Origin: an uncultured Bacteroidia bacterium
Lineage (GTDB): Bacteria; Bacteroidota; Bacteroidia; Bacteroidales; UBA932
DNA: 64,000 nucleotides
Assembly (NCBI GenBank): GCA_902781705.1
Contig: CACZKE010000005.1
Span: 82,584 to 146,583, forward strand
Reading direction: 5' to 3'
Part shown: positions 10,134 through 17,517 of the stretch, piece after piece
Position numbering within the stretch: the first letter of the stretch is position 1
How the letters are laid out: every line of letters starts with the position of its first letter
The notes under the pieces: model-generated
Databases searched by the model: none
The model's input: the letters and a program-made list of their open reading frames with translations, nothing else
What the model was told of the DNA's origin: nothing
Position numbers and translations under genes: made by a program

Positions 10134-10247
10134 CCTGTCGTTTCGATCGGAGCACACTTTGTCATTCCGATCGAAGCGCCCTTTGTCGTTCTGAACTAAG
10201 TTGCCCTTTGTCATTTCGAGCGGAGCGAAGCGAAGTCGAGAAATCTA
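10134..10247. repeat. Interspersed GTCATTTCGAG-type repeat cluster
   Basis: Four imperfect copies, about 25 bp each, begin TGTCGTTTCGATCGG, TTTGTCATTCCGATCG, TTTGTCGTTCTGAAC and TTTGTCATTTCGAGCGG. The last runs on into AGCGAAGCGAAGTCGAG. The same family recurs at 20851, 30695 and 34616 in this window. It is palindrome-rich and dispersed like REP sequences. Nothing else is evident in the 252-bp gap except the hairpin that follows. Confidence 0.75.
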
Positions 10248-10255
10248 TTTTGTTG

Positions 10256-10287
10256 AATCGCCATCTGACGCATGTCAGATGGCGATT
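10256..10287. terminator. Strong intergenic hairpin, possible terminator of the ychF operon
   Basis: A perfect 14-bp stem (AATCGCCATCTGAC against GTCAGATGGCGATT) closes a GCAT loop. The downstream strand is moderately T-rich (TCCGTTATCTTTCTTTG) without a clean T run, so intrinsic termination is plausible but not certain. Confidence 0.5.
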
Positions 10288-10380
10288 TCCGTTATCTTTC
10301 TTTGAAACAACCAGAAAAGATTCCGCCACATTTTTACGTTTCCGGTCCTGTGATCCGTTCCGCCGTCCTATCTTGGGCGC

Positions 10381-11778
10381 ATGAGAACGCACTTTCCTTG
10401 CTCCGGGCCGTTCCGCCCGGTATTCCATTTACGGAGAAAACTGCTCTCCGTTTTCCTTCTCCTTGTACATATCTCGGTTGTACAGGGAAATCCTTGTCTG
10501 GGTGCCTCAGACTGTTCAAATCAAAAGGAAAAGGCCAAAGACAAGCCTATTTCGGGAGATTTGTACACGAACAGTTCGATTGAAGGCCAAAAACCTGTTC
10601 AAACCACATTTGTACAAGGTGGGGATGGAGAGCCGGGGAGAACGCTGTCCGTGATGTTCTGGAATGTGGAGAATTTCTTCGACTGGCGGAAGGATTCGAC
10701 GACGGTATCGGATGCGGAGTTTTCGGCGGCGGGGGAGCGGCATTGGACCTGGAAACGATTCCAGGCCAAGGCGAACGCTTTCGCGAAGGCCCTGCTGTGG
10801 GTGAGTGCCGATACGGGCCGACTGCCGGATATTGTGGGCCTGGCGGAGGTGGAGAATGCCTTTGTGCTGCGGCAGGTATTGACAAAGACCCTTCTCCGGA
10901 AGCTGGACTACAAGTATGTCCATTACGATTCCCCGGATCGCCGCGGCATCGACGTCGCCCTCCTGTACCGGAGTTCGATTCTGGAACTGCTTGATTCCAA
11001 GCCCTGTCACCTGTATGCCGATGCCGGTCCTCCCGGTGCTCCCGGCGTTTCCGGCACACCTGGCGCGGCGGCCGATTCCGTAATGGAGACCCGGGACATC
11101 CTCCTGTGCATATTCCGGGAAAAGCGCTCCGTCATTCCTGGCTCGACCGGGGATCTCCCGGAAATAGAGAACAGTCCCCCATTCGAAGGCGCTTGTGGCG
11201 GGAAATTCGCGGTGTTGGTGAACCATCATCCCTCCAAATATGGAGGCGCTTCCGAGTCGGATTCGCGTCGGCGTTTGGCGGTGCAGCGCCTGCGCTTCCT
11301 GGCGGATTCCCTGTCGGCGGCGGGCATCGACCGGATCATCGCCTGCGGTGACTTCAACGACACCCCGGACAATCCCGTCTTCCAGTTGCTGGAACCAGCC
11401 TTAGTGCCCATGCACACGGACCTTTTCCGTCGCGGGGAAGGAACCATCAAGTATGAAGGCAAGTGGGACCTTATTGACCACATCTATGTTTCGCCGGGAT
11501 GGCTGTCGGACCGGACGGGAACTGCTTCCGGACCTGCAGGAAAACTGCCTTCTTCCGGACCTGCAGGAAAACAACTATCTACCAGACCGGCAGGACAGCA
11601 ACCGTTGATGCGCATCCTCCGGATACCTTTCTTACTTACCCGCGATACGGCCTACACCGGCGAAAAGCCCCTGCGCACCTATGTCGGCCCTCGCTACACC
11701 GGCGGAGTCTCCGATCATCTGCCAGTCCTGGTGGTAGTGAGGCTCCCTGGACAGGATGTGGCTGCCGAGCCGCCATGA
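10381..11778 (+). CDS. Secreted endonuclease/exonuclease/phosphatase-family protein carrying repeat insertions
   Basis: The 465-residue product keeps the full catalytic core of the Mg-dependent EEP fold: MFWNVENFFDW, VGLAEVEN, RRGIDVALLYRS, LVNHHPSKY, IIACGDFNDTPDNP, WDLIDHIYVSP and SDHLPVL. The substrate (nucleic acid, phosphoester or lipid) cannot be told. The N-terminal hydrophobic stretch LLSVFLLL runs straight into a 153-bp palindromic element (10464-10616) read in frame as 51 residues. A second insertion-like stretch (about 11125-11215) and a 27-bp triplicated linker (11525-11605) lie between core motifs. A TATCTTGG box 4 bases before ATG 10381 supports the start. The inserts appear confined to non-core segments. 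Confidence 0.82.
   Translation: MRTHFPCSGPFRPVFHLRRKLLSVFLLLVHISVVQGNPCLGASDCSNQKEKAKDKPISGDLYTNSSIEGQKPVQTTFVQGGDGEPGRTLSVMFWNVENFFDWRKDSTTVSDAEFSAAGERHWTWKRFQAKANAFAKALLWVSADTGRLPDIVGLAEVENAFVLRQVLTKTLLRKLDYKYVHYDSPDRRGIDVALLYRSSILELLDSKPCHLYADAGPPGAPGVSGTPGAAADSVMETRDILLCIFREKRSVIPGSTGDLPEIENSPPFEGACGGKFAVLVNHHPSKYGGASESDSRRRLAVQRLRFLADSLSAAGIDRIIACGDFNDTPDNPVFQLLEPALVPMHTDLFRRGEGTIKYEGKWDLIDHIYVSPGWLSDRTGTASGPAGKLPSSGPAGKQLSTRPAGQQPLMRILRIPFLLTRDTAYTGEKPLRTYVGPRYTGGVSDHLPVLVVVRLPGQDVAAEPP
10464..10616 (+). repeat. 153-bp palindromic element, copy 1 (inside the EEP gene)
   Basis: This copy carries the four boxes of the family: GGTTGTACA at 10476, GTTCAAAT at 10514, ATTTGTACA at 10559 and GTTCAAAC at 10597 (offsets 0, 38, 83, 121). 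Its 21-bp ends are imperfect palindromes that match each other inverted at 16 of 21 positions. It is exactly 153 bp, so it adds 51 codons without shifting frame. It is translated just after the signal-peptide hydrophobic core of the host gene. Confidence 0.85.
11525..11605 (+). repeat. 27-bp tandem triplication within the EEP gene
   Basis: Three in-frame copies, period 27 bp (9 codons), share a CTTCCGGACCTGCAGGAAAA-like unit. They encode a glycine/proline/alanine linker (SGPAGK, SGPAGK, TRPAGQ) between the DH motif and the C-terminal SDH motif. The third copy is more diverged. Confidence 0.8.
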
Positions 11779-11820
11779 CGGGATCCTTTATTTCGGCCGT
11801 GAATAATCCGGAGGCCTCCC

Positions 11821-11974
11821 CGTACGAGTCTCGTTTGTACAAGCAATTGTGCTTGATAGGCCGAAATCCTGTTCAAATCTCGGAGAAAACGCAGGTATCT
11901 GTACTGTTCGTTTGAGGTTTGAACAAATAAACGGTGTTTCAGTTGGAGTTGGCTGTACAAACCCAATTTGAATT
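11821..11974 (+). repeat. 153-bp-family palindromic element, copy 2 (upstream of the transposase gene)
   Basis: Boxes are GTTTGTACA at 11833, GTTCAAAT at 11871, GTTTGAACA at 11917 and GTACAAAC at 11955. The second half is displaced by one base, giving 154 bp. The left end is a slightly diverged copy of the 21-bp palindrome; the right end keeps TGTACAAAC and ATTTG. It ends 17 bp before the transposase ATG, and its right edge (TGAATTTG, 11969-11976) resembles a -7 promoter element. Confidence 0.82.
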
Positions 11975-11991
11975 TGTCAATAAACCATAGT

Positions 11992-12927
11992 ATGCTCAAG
12001 ACTTATCACCTTTGTTTCAGTTCCCATCGGGAAGTAATGTATCGGAATGCCGAGGATATGAACCATTCCTTCAATTGTTTATGCTCCGCATTATATAAGA
12101 CGGGAAGCCGTTGCCTGGCGGAGAATGACATGCCGTCCCATCATCATGGATGTTATGAGACGGAGTGTCCGGATGAATTGATCCGGACCAAACGCCACGC
12201 CTACACCCTTTATTTCAATGAGAAGTATGACCGCAAAGGACCTCTTGGGGACCCGGGATACTTTTCCATCGTGCTGGAAGGCCTGCGGCATTTGTTGGCG
12301 GCCTTGTCCTACATCATCAGAAATACAGTCCATCATGGCATTACATCCACGCCGTTCGAGTGGCCCTATTGCTCGGCCAATGCGTTCTTCCGCAAAGAGT
12401 TGGGAAAGTTGTATTCTCCTGATATCCTGTTATCTCCGGCACAGATCGAGCGAACTTTGCCACGCCGTGCCGCTTTCGATCCGCAATGGAAGATGGGGGT
12501 CGAGGGGGTCTTTCTGCGCGAGTCCGTCCTGGAAGTGCCCATGGTGGAGAACCTGTACGCGACTCCCAAGGCCTTCAACTACTTGATCACCCGACTCAGT
12601 GGGGAGGATTGGTCCAAGGAACAGGAGGCCGACGGCAACGGCCTTCCGCCCATTACGCTGGAGAACATGGAGTCTTTGATTCTTCAGCATGCCGTTTCCC
12701 GGGAGCAAGTCATCGCAGATATGCTCCGTAACGAAAAAGCCCGCTATGCGCCAGCCCGTCTGAATGATTTACAACTATGTGAAATCATAGACAATCAATA
12801 TGTTACAAAATACCATGCCTATTCCGTCTATCATCTTACAGACTTCCAGAAAAACGAAATTGCCAATGAATTGTACCGCCGCCATCATGCAGGCGTCGCC
12901 CAGATCCGTCGTTGTCTGGTCATGTGA
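11992..12927 (+). CDS. REP-associated tyrosine transposase-like (Y1/HUH) protein
   Basis: The 311-residue protein shows the IS200/RAYT Y1 fold. The HUH metal site is MPSHHHGCYE with histidines 50-52. YFNEKYDRKGPLGDPGYFSI (about 74-93) corresponds to the YFNxRxxRxGxL segment, and the candidate catalytic tyrosine is Tyr107 in SYIIRNTVHHG. Typical Y1 enzymes are 130-230 residues; the extra C-terminal third ends in a likely helix-turn-helix (LTDFQKNEIANEL, then AGVAQIRRCL). The ATG at 11992 was preferred to a TTG at 11968 that lies in the flanking repeat. Family elements end 17 bp before and begin 13 bp after the gene, the arrangement of a REPtron. Activity is inferred, not shown. Confidence 0.82.
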   Translation: MLKTYHLCFSSHREVMYRNAEDMNHSFNCLCSALYKTGSRCLAENDMPSHHHGCYETECPDELIRTKRHAYTLYFNEKYDRKGPLGDPGYFSIVLEGLRHLLAALSYIIRNTVHHGITSTPFEWPYCSANAFFRKELGKLYSPDILLSPAQIERTLPRRAAFDPQWKMGVEGVFLRESVLEVPMVENLYATPKAFNYLITRLSGEDWSKEQEADGNGLPPITLENMESLILQHAVSREQVIADMLRNEKARYAPARLNDLQLCEIIDNQYVTKYHAYSVYHLTDFQKNEIANELYRRHHAGVAQIRRCLVM

Positions 12928-12940
12928 CGGATTCCGCTCA

Positions 12941-13357
12941 GGAACAAACCTCGTTTGTACATCTTTTGCACAGAGGTGAATGGCTTTCATGTTCAAATCT
13001 CCTGTTTAAGCCCGATTTTTCCGGTGATTCTCGCGGTTTGTACACGTAATCAATGTTTGAGGGGCAAATCGTTGTTCAAACGGGGTTTGTACATCTTGAG
13101 TACAGTGGCGAATGGAAATTTTGTTCAAATCTCCTGTTTAAGCCCGATACGTCCACGGATTCTCACGGTTTGTACACGTAATCAATGTTTGAGGGGCAAA
13201 TCGTTGTTCAAACGGGGTTTGTACAACTTGAGCACATTGACGAATGGATTTCGTGTTCAAGTCTCCTGTTTTAGCCCGATTTTTCCGGTGATTCTCGCGG
13301 TTTGTACACGTAATCAATGTTTGAAGGGCAAATCGTTGTTCAAACGAGGTTTGTACA
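12941..13357 (+). repeat. Tandem array of three overlapping 153-bp palindromic elements
   Basis: Three copies repeat with period 132 bp. The total of 417 bp equals 153 plus twice 132, so neighbouring copies share one 21-bp terminal palindrome. Box starts are 12953, 12991, 13036, 13074, then +132 and +264, closing with GTTTGTACA at 13349. The second half of each unit (CGTAATCAATGTTTGAGGGG core) is almost invariant, while the first half varies. It begins 13 bp after the transposase stop. The remaining gap to 13436 shows nothing else recognisable. Confidence 0.9.
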
Positions 13358-13436
13358 AAAGATGGCTGGGCTCGTGATGTACTTCCATCAAGATATAGCG
13401 GATCGGAAACCCGAAACTCCGAAAAAAATACGGAAT

Positions 13437-13457
13437 ACTCCTAAAAAAATTAGGAGT
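13437..13457. promoter_or_regulatory. Probable BlaI-type operator dyad
   Basis: A perfect inverted repeat (ACTCCTAA and TTAGGAGT around AAAAA) lies where the -33 region of the blaI promoter should be, 15 bp upstream of its -7 box. The position suits autorepression by the dimeric repressor encoded next to it. Confidence 0.6.
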
Positions 13458-13472
13458 TAGGGAAACTTTGTT

Positions 13473-13480
13473 TATATTTG
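13473..13480 (+). promoter_or_regulatory. -7 box TATATTTG of the blaI operon
   Basis: It matches TAnnTTTG exactly and ends 4 bases before the blaI ATG, implying a leaderless transcript. Confidence 0.6.
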
Positions 13481-13484
13481 CACA

Positions 13485-13850
13485 ATGAAACAGAAACTGA
13501 CAGCCAAGGAAGAGCAACTGATGACCCTTTTCTGGGAGCATGGCGACCTCTTCATCCGCGACCTAGTGGCGCTGCTGCCGGAGCCGCGACCTCATTACAA
13601 CACGGTGGCGACCCTGGTCAAGTTCCTGGAGGAGAAAGGCTTCCTGGAGCGTGAACCGATGGCGAACACTTTCCGCTACCACGTGAAAGTCTCCGAGAAG
13701 CAGTACCGCGGGGATACCGTGGGCGAGGTCGTAGCTCAGTACTACAACAATTCTTACGCGAGCCTTGTATCGCAGTTCGTGGAGGAAGACCGCATGGACC
13801 TGCAGGAACTCAAGGACCTGATTGCCCGGATTGAAAGCGCAAGGAAATGA
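13485..13850 (+). CDS. BlaI/MecI/CopY-family transcriptional repressor
   Basis: A 121-residue winged-helix repressor: TAKEEQLMTLFWEHGDLFIRD, then the recognition-helix region PRPHYNTVATLVKFLEEKGFL and a C-terminal dimerisation helix. Family members are cleaved by a partner M56 protease (BlaR1/MecR1), and the next gene, overlapping by 4 bp (ATGA), encodes such a protease. It probably represses its own operon through the dyad at 13437. No beta-lactamase gene is adjacent, so the target response is probably envelope stress rather than drug resistance; that last step is inference. Confidence 0.9.
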   Translation: MKQKLTAKEEQLMTLFWEHGDLFIRDLVALLPEPRPHYNTVATLVKFLEEKGFLEREPMANTFRYHVKVSEKQYRGDTVGEVVAQYYNNSYASLVSQFVEEDRMDLQELKDLIARIESARK

Positions 13851-15388
13851 CGCCCTTCCTTTTATACATCGCCCGGAGCAGCCTGTATTTGGCCCTTTTC
13901 TACGCATTCTTCCTGCTGGTGATGCGGAGGACATCCTTCTTTCGTCTGAACCGAATCCTGCTGCTGGCGGGGACGCTGTTGTGCTTCCTGCTGCCATGGC
14001 TGCGAATCAGGACGGTGGAGGTTCCGCTTCTTGCGGCCGATCTCCTGACGGAGACGGCTTCCGAGCCGTCCCTGACGCCCGTTCCTTCCGCCACCCCGTT
14101 CCCCTACCTGGAAATTCTGTACGGCATCGGTTTCCTGGCCGTGCTGGGATGGACCCTGATGGCAGCGGTCCGGATGCACCGGACTATCCGGAAAGGCACC
14201 GCCACACGCCTGGAAGACGGTACGAGGATCGTATTGACGGAGGACGGAATTTCCTCCTTCAGCTGGGGCCGCACCATCGTCATGAGCCGGAAAGACGCAG
14301 AAACGAATCCCGCCATCCTGCTGCATGAAAAGGCCCATGTCCAAAAAAGACACACACTGGATATCCTGCTGTTTACGGCCGTCACCCTGGTCCATTGGTT
14401 CAATCCCCTCGTCTGGATCACCCTCAGCGAACTCAAACTCCTGCACGAGTATGAGGCCGATGACGCCGTCCTCCATCATGGCATCGATGCTACCCAATAC
14501 CAACTGCTGCTGGTCCGGAAGGCCGTCGGGGAAAAGCGCTTTTCCCTGGCCAACGGATTCCAGCACGCCAAACTCAAAAATCGAATCGACATGATGCTCC
14601 AAGCCCCTTCTTCCGGATGGAAGCGCCTCTCCTGGCTTGCCCTCCTTCCCTTCCTCGCCGGGACCATGTTCCTGTGCAATCCCGTCCGTGCCAAGGTCGT
14701 CTCCGTCGATCAGCCCGAGACGGTCCTCTCTGAAACGGTTCCGGCCGCTCTCCCCGACACGACCAAGGGTCTCCCCTACAGTCTCGTCGAAGTCAAGCCG
14801 ACCTTCAACGGCGGCGAAGCCGGCGCAGCATTCTCCAAATGGGTCAATGAAAACCTTCAGTACCCGCAGGCGGCCAAAGATGCTGGCGCCCAGGGGCGCA
14901 TACTACTGCAATTCACCGTCTATCCCGACGGCTCAGTCCGTGATGCCCAAGTCCTTCGCGGTGTGAACCCCGACCTGGATGCCGAGGCGCTCCGCGTCGT
15001 TTCCGCCTCCCCGGATTGGACGCCCGGCTACGTTAATGGCAAACCGGTAATGGTCACTTACAACTTTCCGGTCATCTTTAAATTGAAGGGAGGCGAATCT
15101 GGCCCCAACACCTCTAAAAAGGATCAAACCGTTAACGTAGTCAACATCACCGACGGCATCTATACCATCGAAGGCTTGCCGCAGGGGGAGGGAGTCTTCT
15201 TAGTAGGTCCCGACTCCGAGTCCGCGTTGTTCATCTTGGACGGAAAAGAAATCACGAAAGCACAATTGAAAGAAATCAATCCGGCAACCCTTGAATCTAT
15301 CCAGATTCTGAAAGACGAAAAAGCCGTTGAGAGATATGGTGAGAAAGGCCGTAACGGCGTCGTTATTATTACTTCCATGAAACAATGA
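13847..15388 (+). CDS. M56 (BlaR1-like) membrane metalloprotease fused to TonB_C and a plug-like tail
   Basis: The 513-residue protein begins with membrane helices (about 5-25, 35-55, 90-110). The zinc motif HEKAH is at 160-164, with the downstream ligand segment ELKLLHEYEADDA. A TonB C-terminal domain (about 315-405, GRILLQFTVYPDGSV) follows a further membrane helix near 265-285. The tail (about 440-513) resembles the plug of TonB-dependent receptors (ILDGKEIT, SIQILKDEKA, YGEKGRNGVVIIT). It presumably senses envelope state and inactivates the upstream repressor. It overlaps both neighbours by 4 bp, indicating translational coupling. Confidence 0.88.
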   Translation: MTPFLLYIARSSLYLALFYAFFLLVMRRTSFFRLNRILLLAGTLLCFLLPWLRIRTVEVPLLAADLLTETASEPSLTPVPSATPFPYLEILYGIGFLAVLGWTLMAAVRMHRTIRKGTATRLEDGTRIVLTEDGISSFSWGRTIVMSRKDAETNPAILLHEKAHVQKRHTLDILLFTAVTLVHWFNPLVWITLSELKLLHEYEADDAVLHHGIDATQYQLLLVRKAVGEKRFSLANGFQHAKLKNRIDMMLQAPSSGWKRLSWLALLPFLAGTMFLCNPVRAKVVSVDQPETVLSETVPAALPDTTKGLPYSLVEVKPTFNGGEAGAAFSKWVNENLQYPQAAKDAGAQGRILLQFTVYPDGSVRDAQVLRGVNPDLDAEALRVVSASPDWTPGYVNGKPVMVTYNFPVIFKLKGGESGPNTSKKDQTVNVVNITDGIYTIEGLPQGEGVFLVGPDSESALFILDGKEITKAQLKEINPATLESIQILKDEKAVERYGEKGRNGVVIITSMKQ

Positions 15389-16614
15389 AACGCCTCCTCC
15401 TGACCGCCGCCCTGCTGGTCTGCGCCGCCACCCTTCAGGCGCAGACCAGGGGCGATCTGGCGCGTCTGGACAGCCTCCTGTCTGCCGCCGAACCCCGTGA
15501 AGTACGGGAGTTGACCCTCCGGAAAGCTTCCATGCTCAAGCGGATGTACCGATTCGACGAGGCGGCGGAAGTATTGGCGAACCTGCTGGAGCCGGGTCGC
15601 ATGGACCCGGAGATCCTGGGAGAGATTGCCGACAATCACTACCAGGCCGGCAATGCGGAGGAGGCATCGGCCCTATACGGCATCCTGACGCAGTTGCAAC
15701 CGCACAACATCGGATTCCGGGTCCGGTACCTGAATCTCGCTTTCCGGGCGAAGGCGTATAAGGACGTGGTTTCGGACGGCCGGGACATCCTGCAGCGGGA
15801 TACGCTGCTACCCGTATTGACCCTGGTTGCCGATGCGTTCCAGAAACTGGAACAGCCGGATTCCGCCCTGGTTTACTACCGGGCCGCCCTTCGGAAAAAG
15901 CCCAAGAACGCTTCCGTCGTCAGCAAGGTGTCCGACATCCTGCTGACCCGGAAACTTTATGACGAAGTGCTTTCCCTGGCGGAAAACTACCTGTCGATGG
16001 ATCCGGACAACATCCCGGTCGGGAAGGTCAAGGGCCTGGCGCTCTACCTGAAAAAAGAGTACAAACCCTCCAGCGAAGCCTTCGAACATGTCCTGGCCGT
16101 GGGGGACGATTCCTATGGCTCTCACTATTATCTGGGACGGGACTTTCACGAGCTGCGTTTGCACAAGGAGGCGGACGAACACTATCTGAAAGCTTGGCAG
16201 ATCGATTCGTCCGACGTTTTCCTGGCGACCGCCATCGGCACGAACCGGTCCACGGGTTATTATCCCGATTTCGAAAGAATGGTCGAGCCCTGGTTCCGGA
16301 AGGCCCTTGAAATGATGGAACCGGACCAGGACAAGCTGGCGGTCATCTACCAAAGTTACGGCGAAGCGGCCTATGTCTGGAACCGCTGGGACGACGCGCT
16401 TCCGCTTTACCGGAAGGCGGCCCAATATAACCCGAAGAACCTGTCCTTCCTTTCCACGATCGGCTATATCTATGAGCAGAAAAAGGACTACAAGTCGGCC
16501 CTGGAATGGTATGAGCGCTATCTTGCTCTCGGAAAACCGGGGACGAAGGCCTATCGGTTCGTCGAAGAATCGGTCCGGTATCTCAAGGCCGAGAAATTCA
16601 TGACGCAGGAGTGA
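15385..16614 (+). CDS. Secreted TPR protein of the blaI operon
   Basis: The 409-residue product has a signal peptide (MKRLLLTAALLVCAATLQAQ) and at least six TPR-like helical hairpins, the clearest being PDSALVYYRAALRKKPKNAS and KSALEWYERYLALGKPG. It overlaps the M56 gene by 4 bp, so the three genes form one operon. A periplasmic adaptor to the M56/TonB protein is plausible. No enzyme motif is seen. Confidence 0.82.
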   Translation: MKRLLLTAALLVCAATLQAQTRGDLARLDSLLSAAEPREVRELTLRKASMLKRMYRFDEAAEVLANLLEPGRMDPEILGEIADNHYQAGNAEEASALYGILTQLQPHNIGFRVRYLNLAFRAKAYKDVVSDGRDILQRDTLLPVLTLVADAFQKLEQPDSALVYYRAALRKKPKNASVVSKVSDILLTRKLYDEVLSLAENYLSMDPDNIPVGKVKGLALYLKKEYKPSSEAFEHVLAVGDDSYGSHYYLGRDFHELRLHKEADEHYLKAWQIDSSDVFLATAIGTNRSTGYYPDFERMVEPWFRKALEMMEPDQDKLAVIYQSYGEAAYVWNRWDDALPLYRKAAQYNPKNLSFLSTIGYIYEQKKDYKSALEWYERYLALGKPGTKAYRFVEESVRYLKAEKFMTQE

Positions 16615-16649
16615 GTTTTTTTCCGTAACTTCGCGGAAAAGAACGGACA

Positions 16650-17474
16650 ATGAACAAGAATACGAAATCCCTTCTTTCCGCCGCGGCGCTGGTCGTGATT
16701 TTCGCCGCCTGGCTGATCCTTCAGCGGACAGGGGGAAGCGGTGGCCGCATGGCGACGCCGGTGGCGGACCTGGATCCGGGCGAACAGATCGAACTTCCGG
16801 CGCAGAAGCCGACCGACAGGATCAAGCGCTACCAGGGCTATGTGACGTCCTATAATACGGAAACGCTCATCCCGGACTGGGTGGCCTATGAGCTCACCAA
16901 AGAGGAGACCCGGGGTGACGCGACCCGGGATGACAAGAATTTCTCCATGGACCTGAGTTTCAAGGGGAAACAGGCGATGCGGGAGGATTACATGGGCTCC
17001 GGGTGGACCCGGGGGCACATGGCGCCGGCGGGGGACTTCTTCTGGAGCGACGAGGCGATGGCGGAGACCTTCTATTTCCTGAACATCTGCCCGCAGCGGG
17101 AAGAACTCAACAACAAGGACTGGCAGTACCTAGAAAAACAGGTGCGCGAGTGGGCGAACCGCTACGGAAAGGTCTGGGTTGTGTCCGGGCCCATCATCGG
17201 TGACAATATCTACGGAACCATTGGCAGGGACCATGTGGTCGTGCCGGATGCCTTCTTCAAGGCGGTCATGGTCCATGACGGGCGCCGCTACCAGAGCATC
17301 GCCTTCGTGATGGGCAATGACGCGGAGCGGTACTGGCTGCAAGACTGTGCACTGACCATCGACGAACTGGAACAGCGCACCGGCATCGACTTCTATCCGG
17401 CCCTCCCGGACGACGTGGAGGAAGATGCCGAGTCCCGCTACGATTTCTCCGTCTGGGGCATCCGCAAGCGGTAA
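16650..17474 (+). CDS. DNA/RNA non-specific endonuclease (NUC family), membrane-anchored or secreted
   Basis: The 274-residue product has an N-terminal hydrophobic helix (about 8-25) and a NUC/beta-beta-alpha-metal nuclease domain. The catalytic motif appears as TRGHMAPAGDF, equivalent to DRGHxxPA, followed by FYFLNICPQREELNNKDW, which carries the conserved metal-binding asparagine. Such enzymes degrade extracellular nucleic acid for nutrition. It stands alone, 35 bp after the TPR gene; a degenerate TAACTTCG lies in the gap. Confidence 0.9.
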   Translation: MNKNTKSLLSAAALVVIFAAWLILQRTGGSGGRMATPVADLDPGEQIELPAQKPTDRIKRYQGYVTSYNTETLIPDWVAYELTKEETRGDATRDDKNFSMDLSFKGKQAMREDYMGSGWTRGHMAPAGDFFWSDEAMAETFYFLNICPQREELNNKDWQYLEKQVREWANRYGKVWVVSGPIIGDNIYGTIGRDHVVVPDAFFKAVMVHDGRRYQSIAFVMGNDAERYWLQDCALTIDELEQRTGIDFYPALPDDVEEDAESRYDFSVWGIRKR

Positions 17475-17482
17475 AAAATCGC

Positions 17483-17490
17483 TATATTTG
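17483..17490 (+). promoter_or_regulatory. -7 box TATATTTG of galK
   Basis: An exact TAnnTTTG match 27 bases before the galK start codon, giving one of the few normal-length leaders in this window. Confidence 0.55.
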
Positions 17491-17517
17491 TGAATCGACA
17501 CTAAACGAACCACTGAT

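Noticed and set aside
11821-11974. Copy 2 read as a forward plus an inverted half-element
   Set aside because: Because the boxes are palindromic with a T/A swap (GTTTGAACA, GTACAAAC), the copy fits the normal order with a one-base shift, so no inversion is needed.
12941-13357. Possible CRISPR array
   Set aside because: The period of 132 bp, near-identical second halves, shared terminal palindromes and absence of cas genes do not fit. The variable parts are diverged copies, not unrelated spacers.
12955-13377. A 140-residue open frame with three near-identical 44-residue repeats
   Set aside because: It is simply the translation of the 132-bp tandem array. 132 is a multiple of three, so a stop-free frame stays open. 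There is no promoter, signal or domain.
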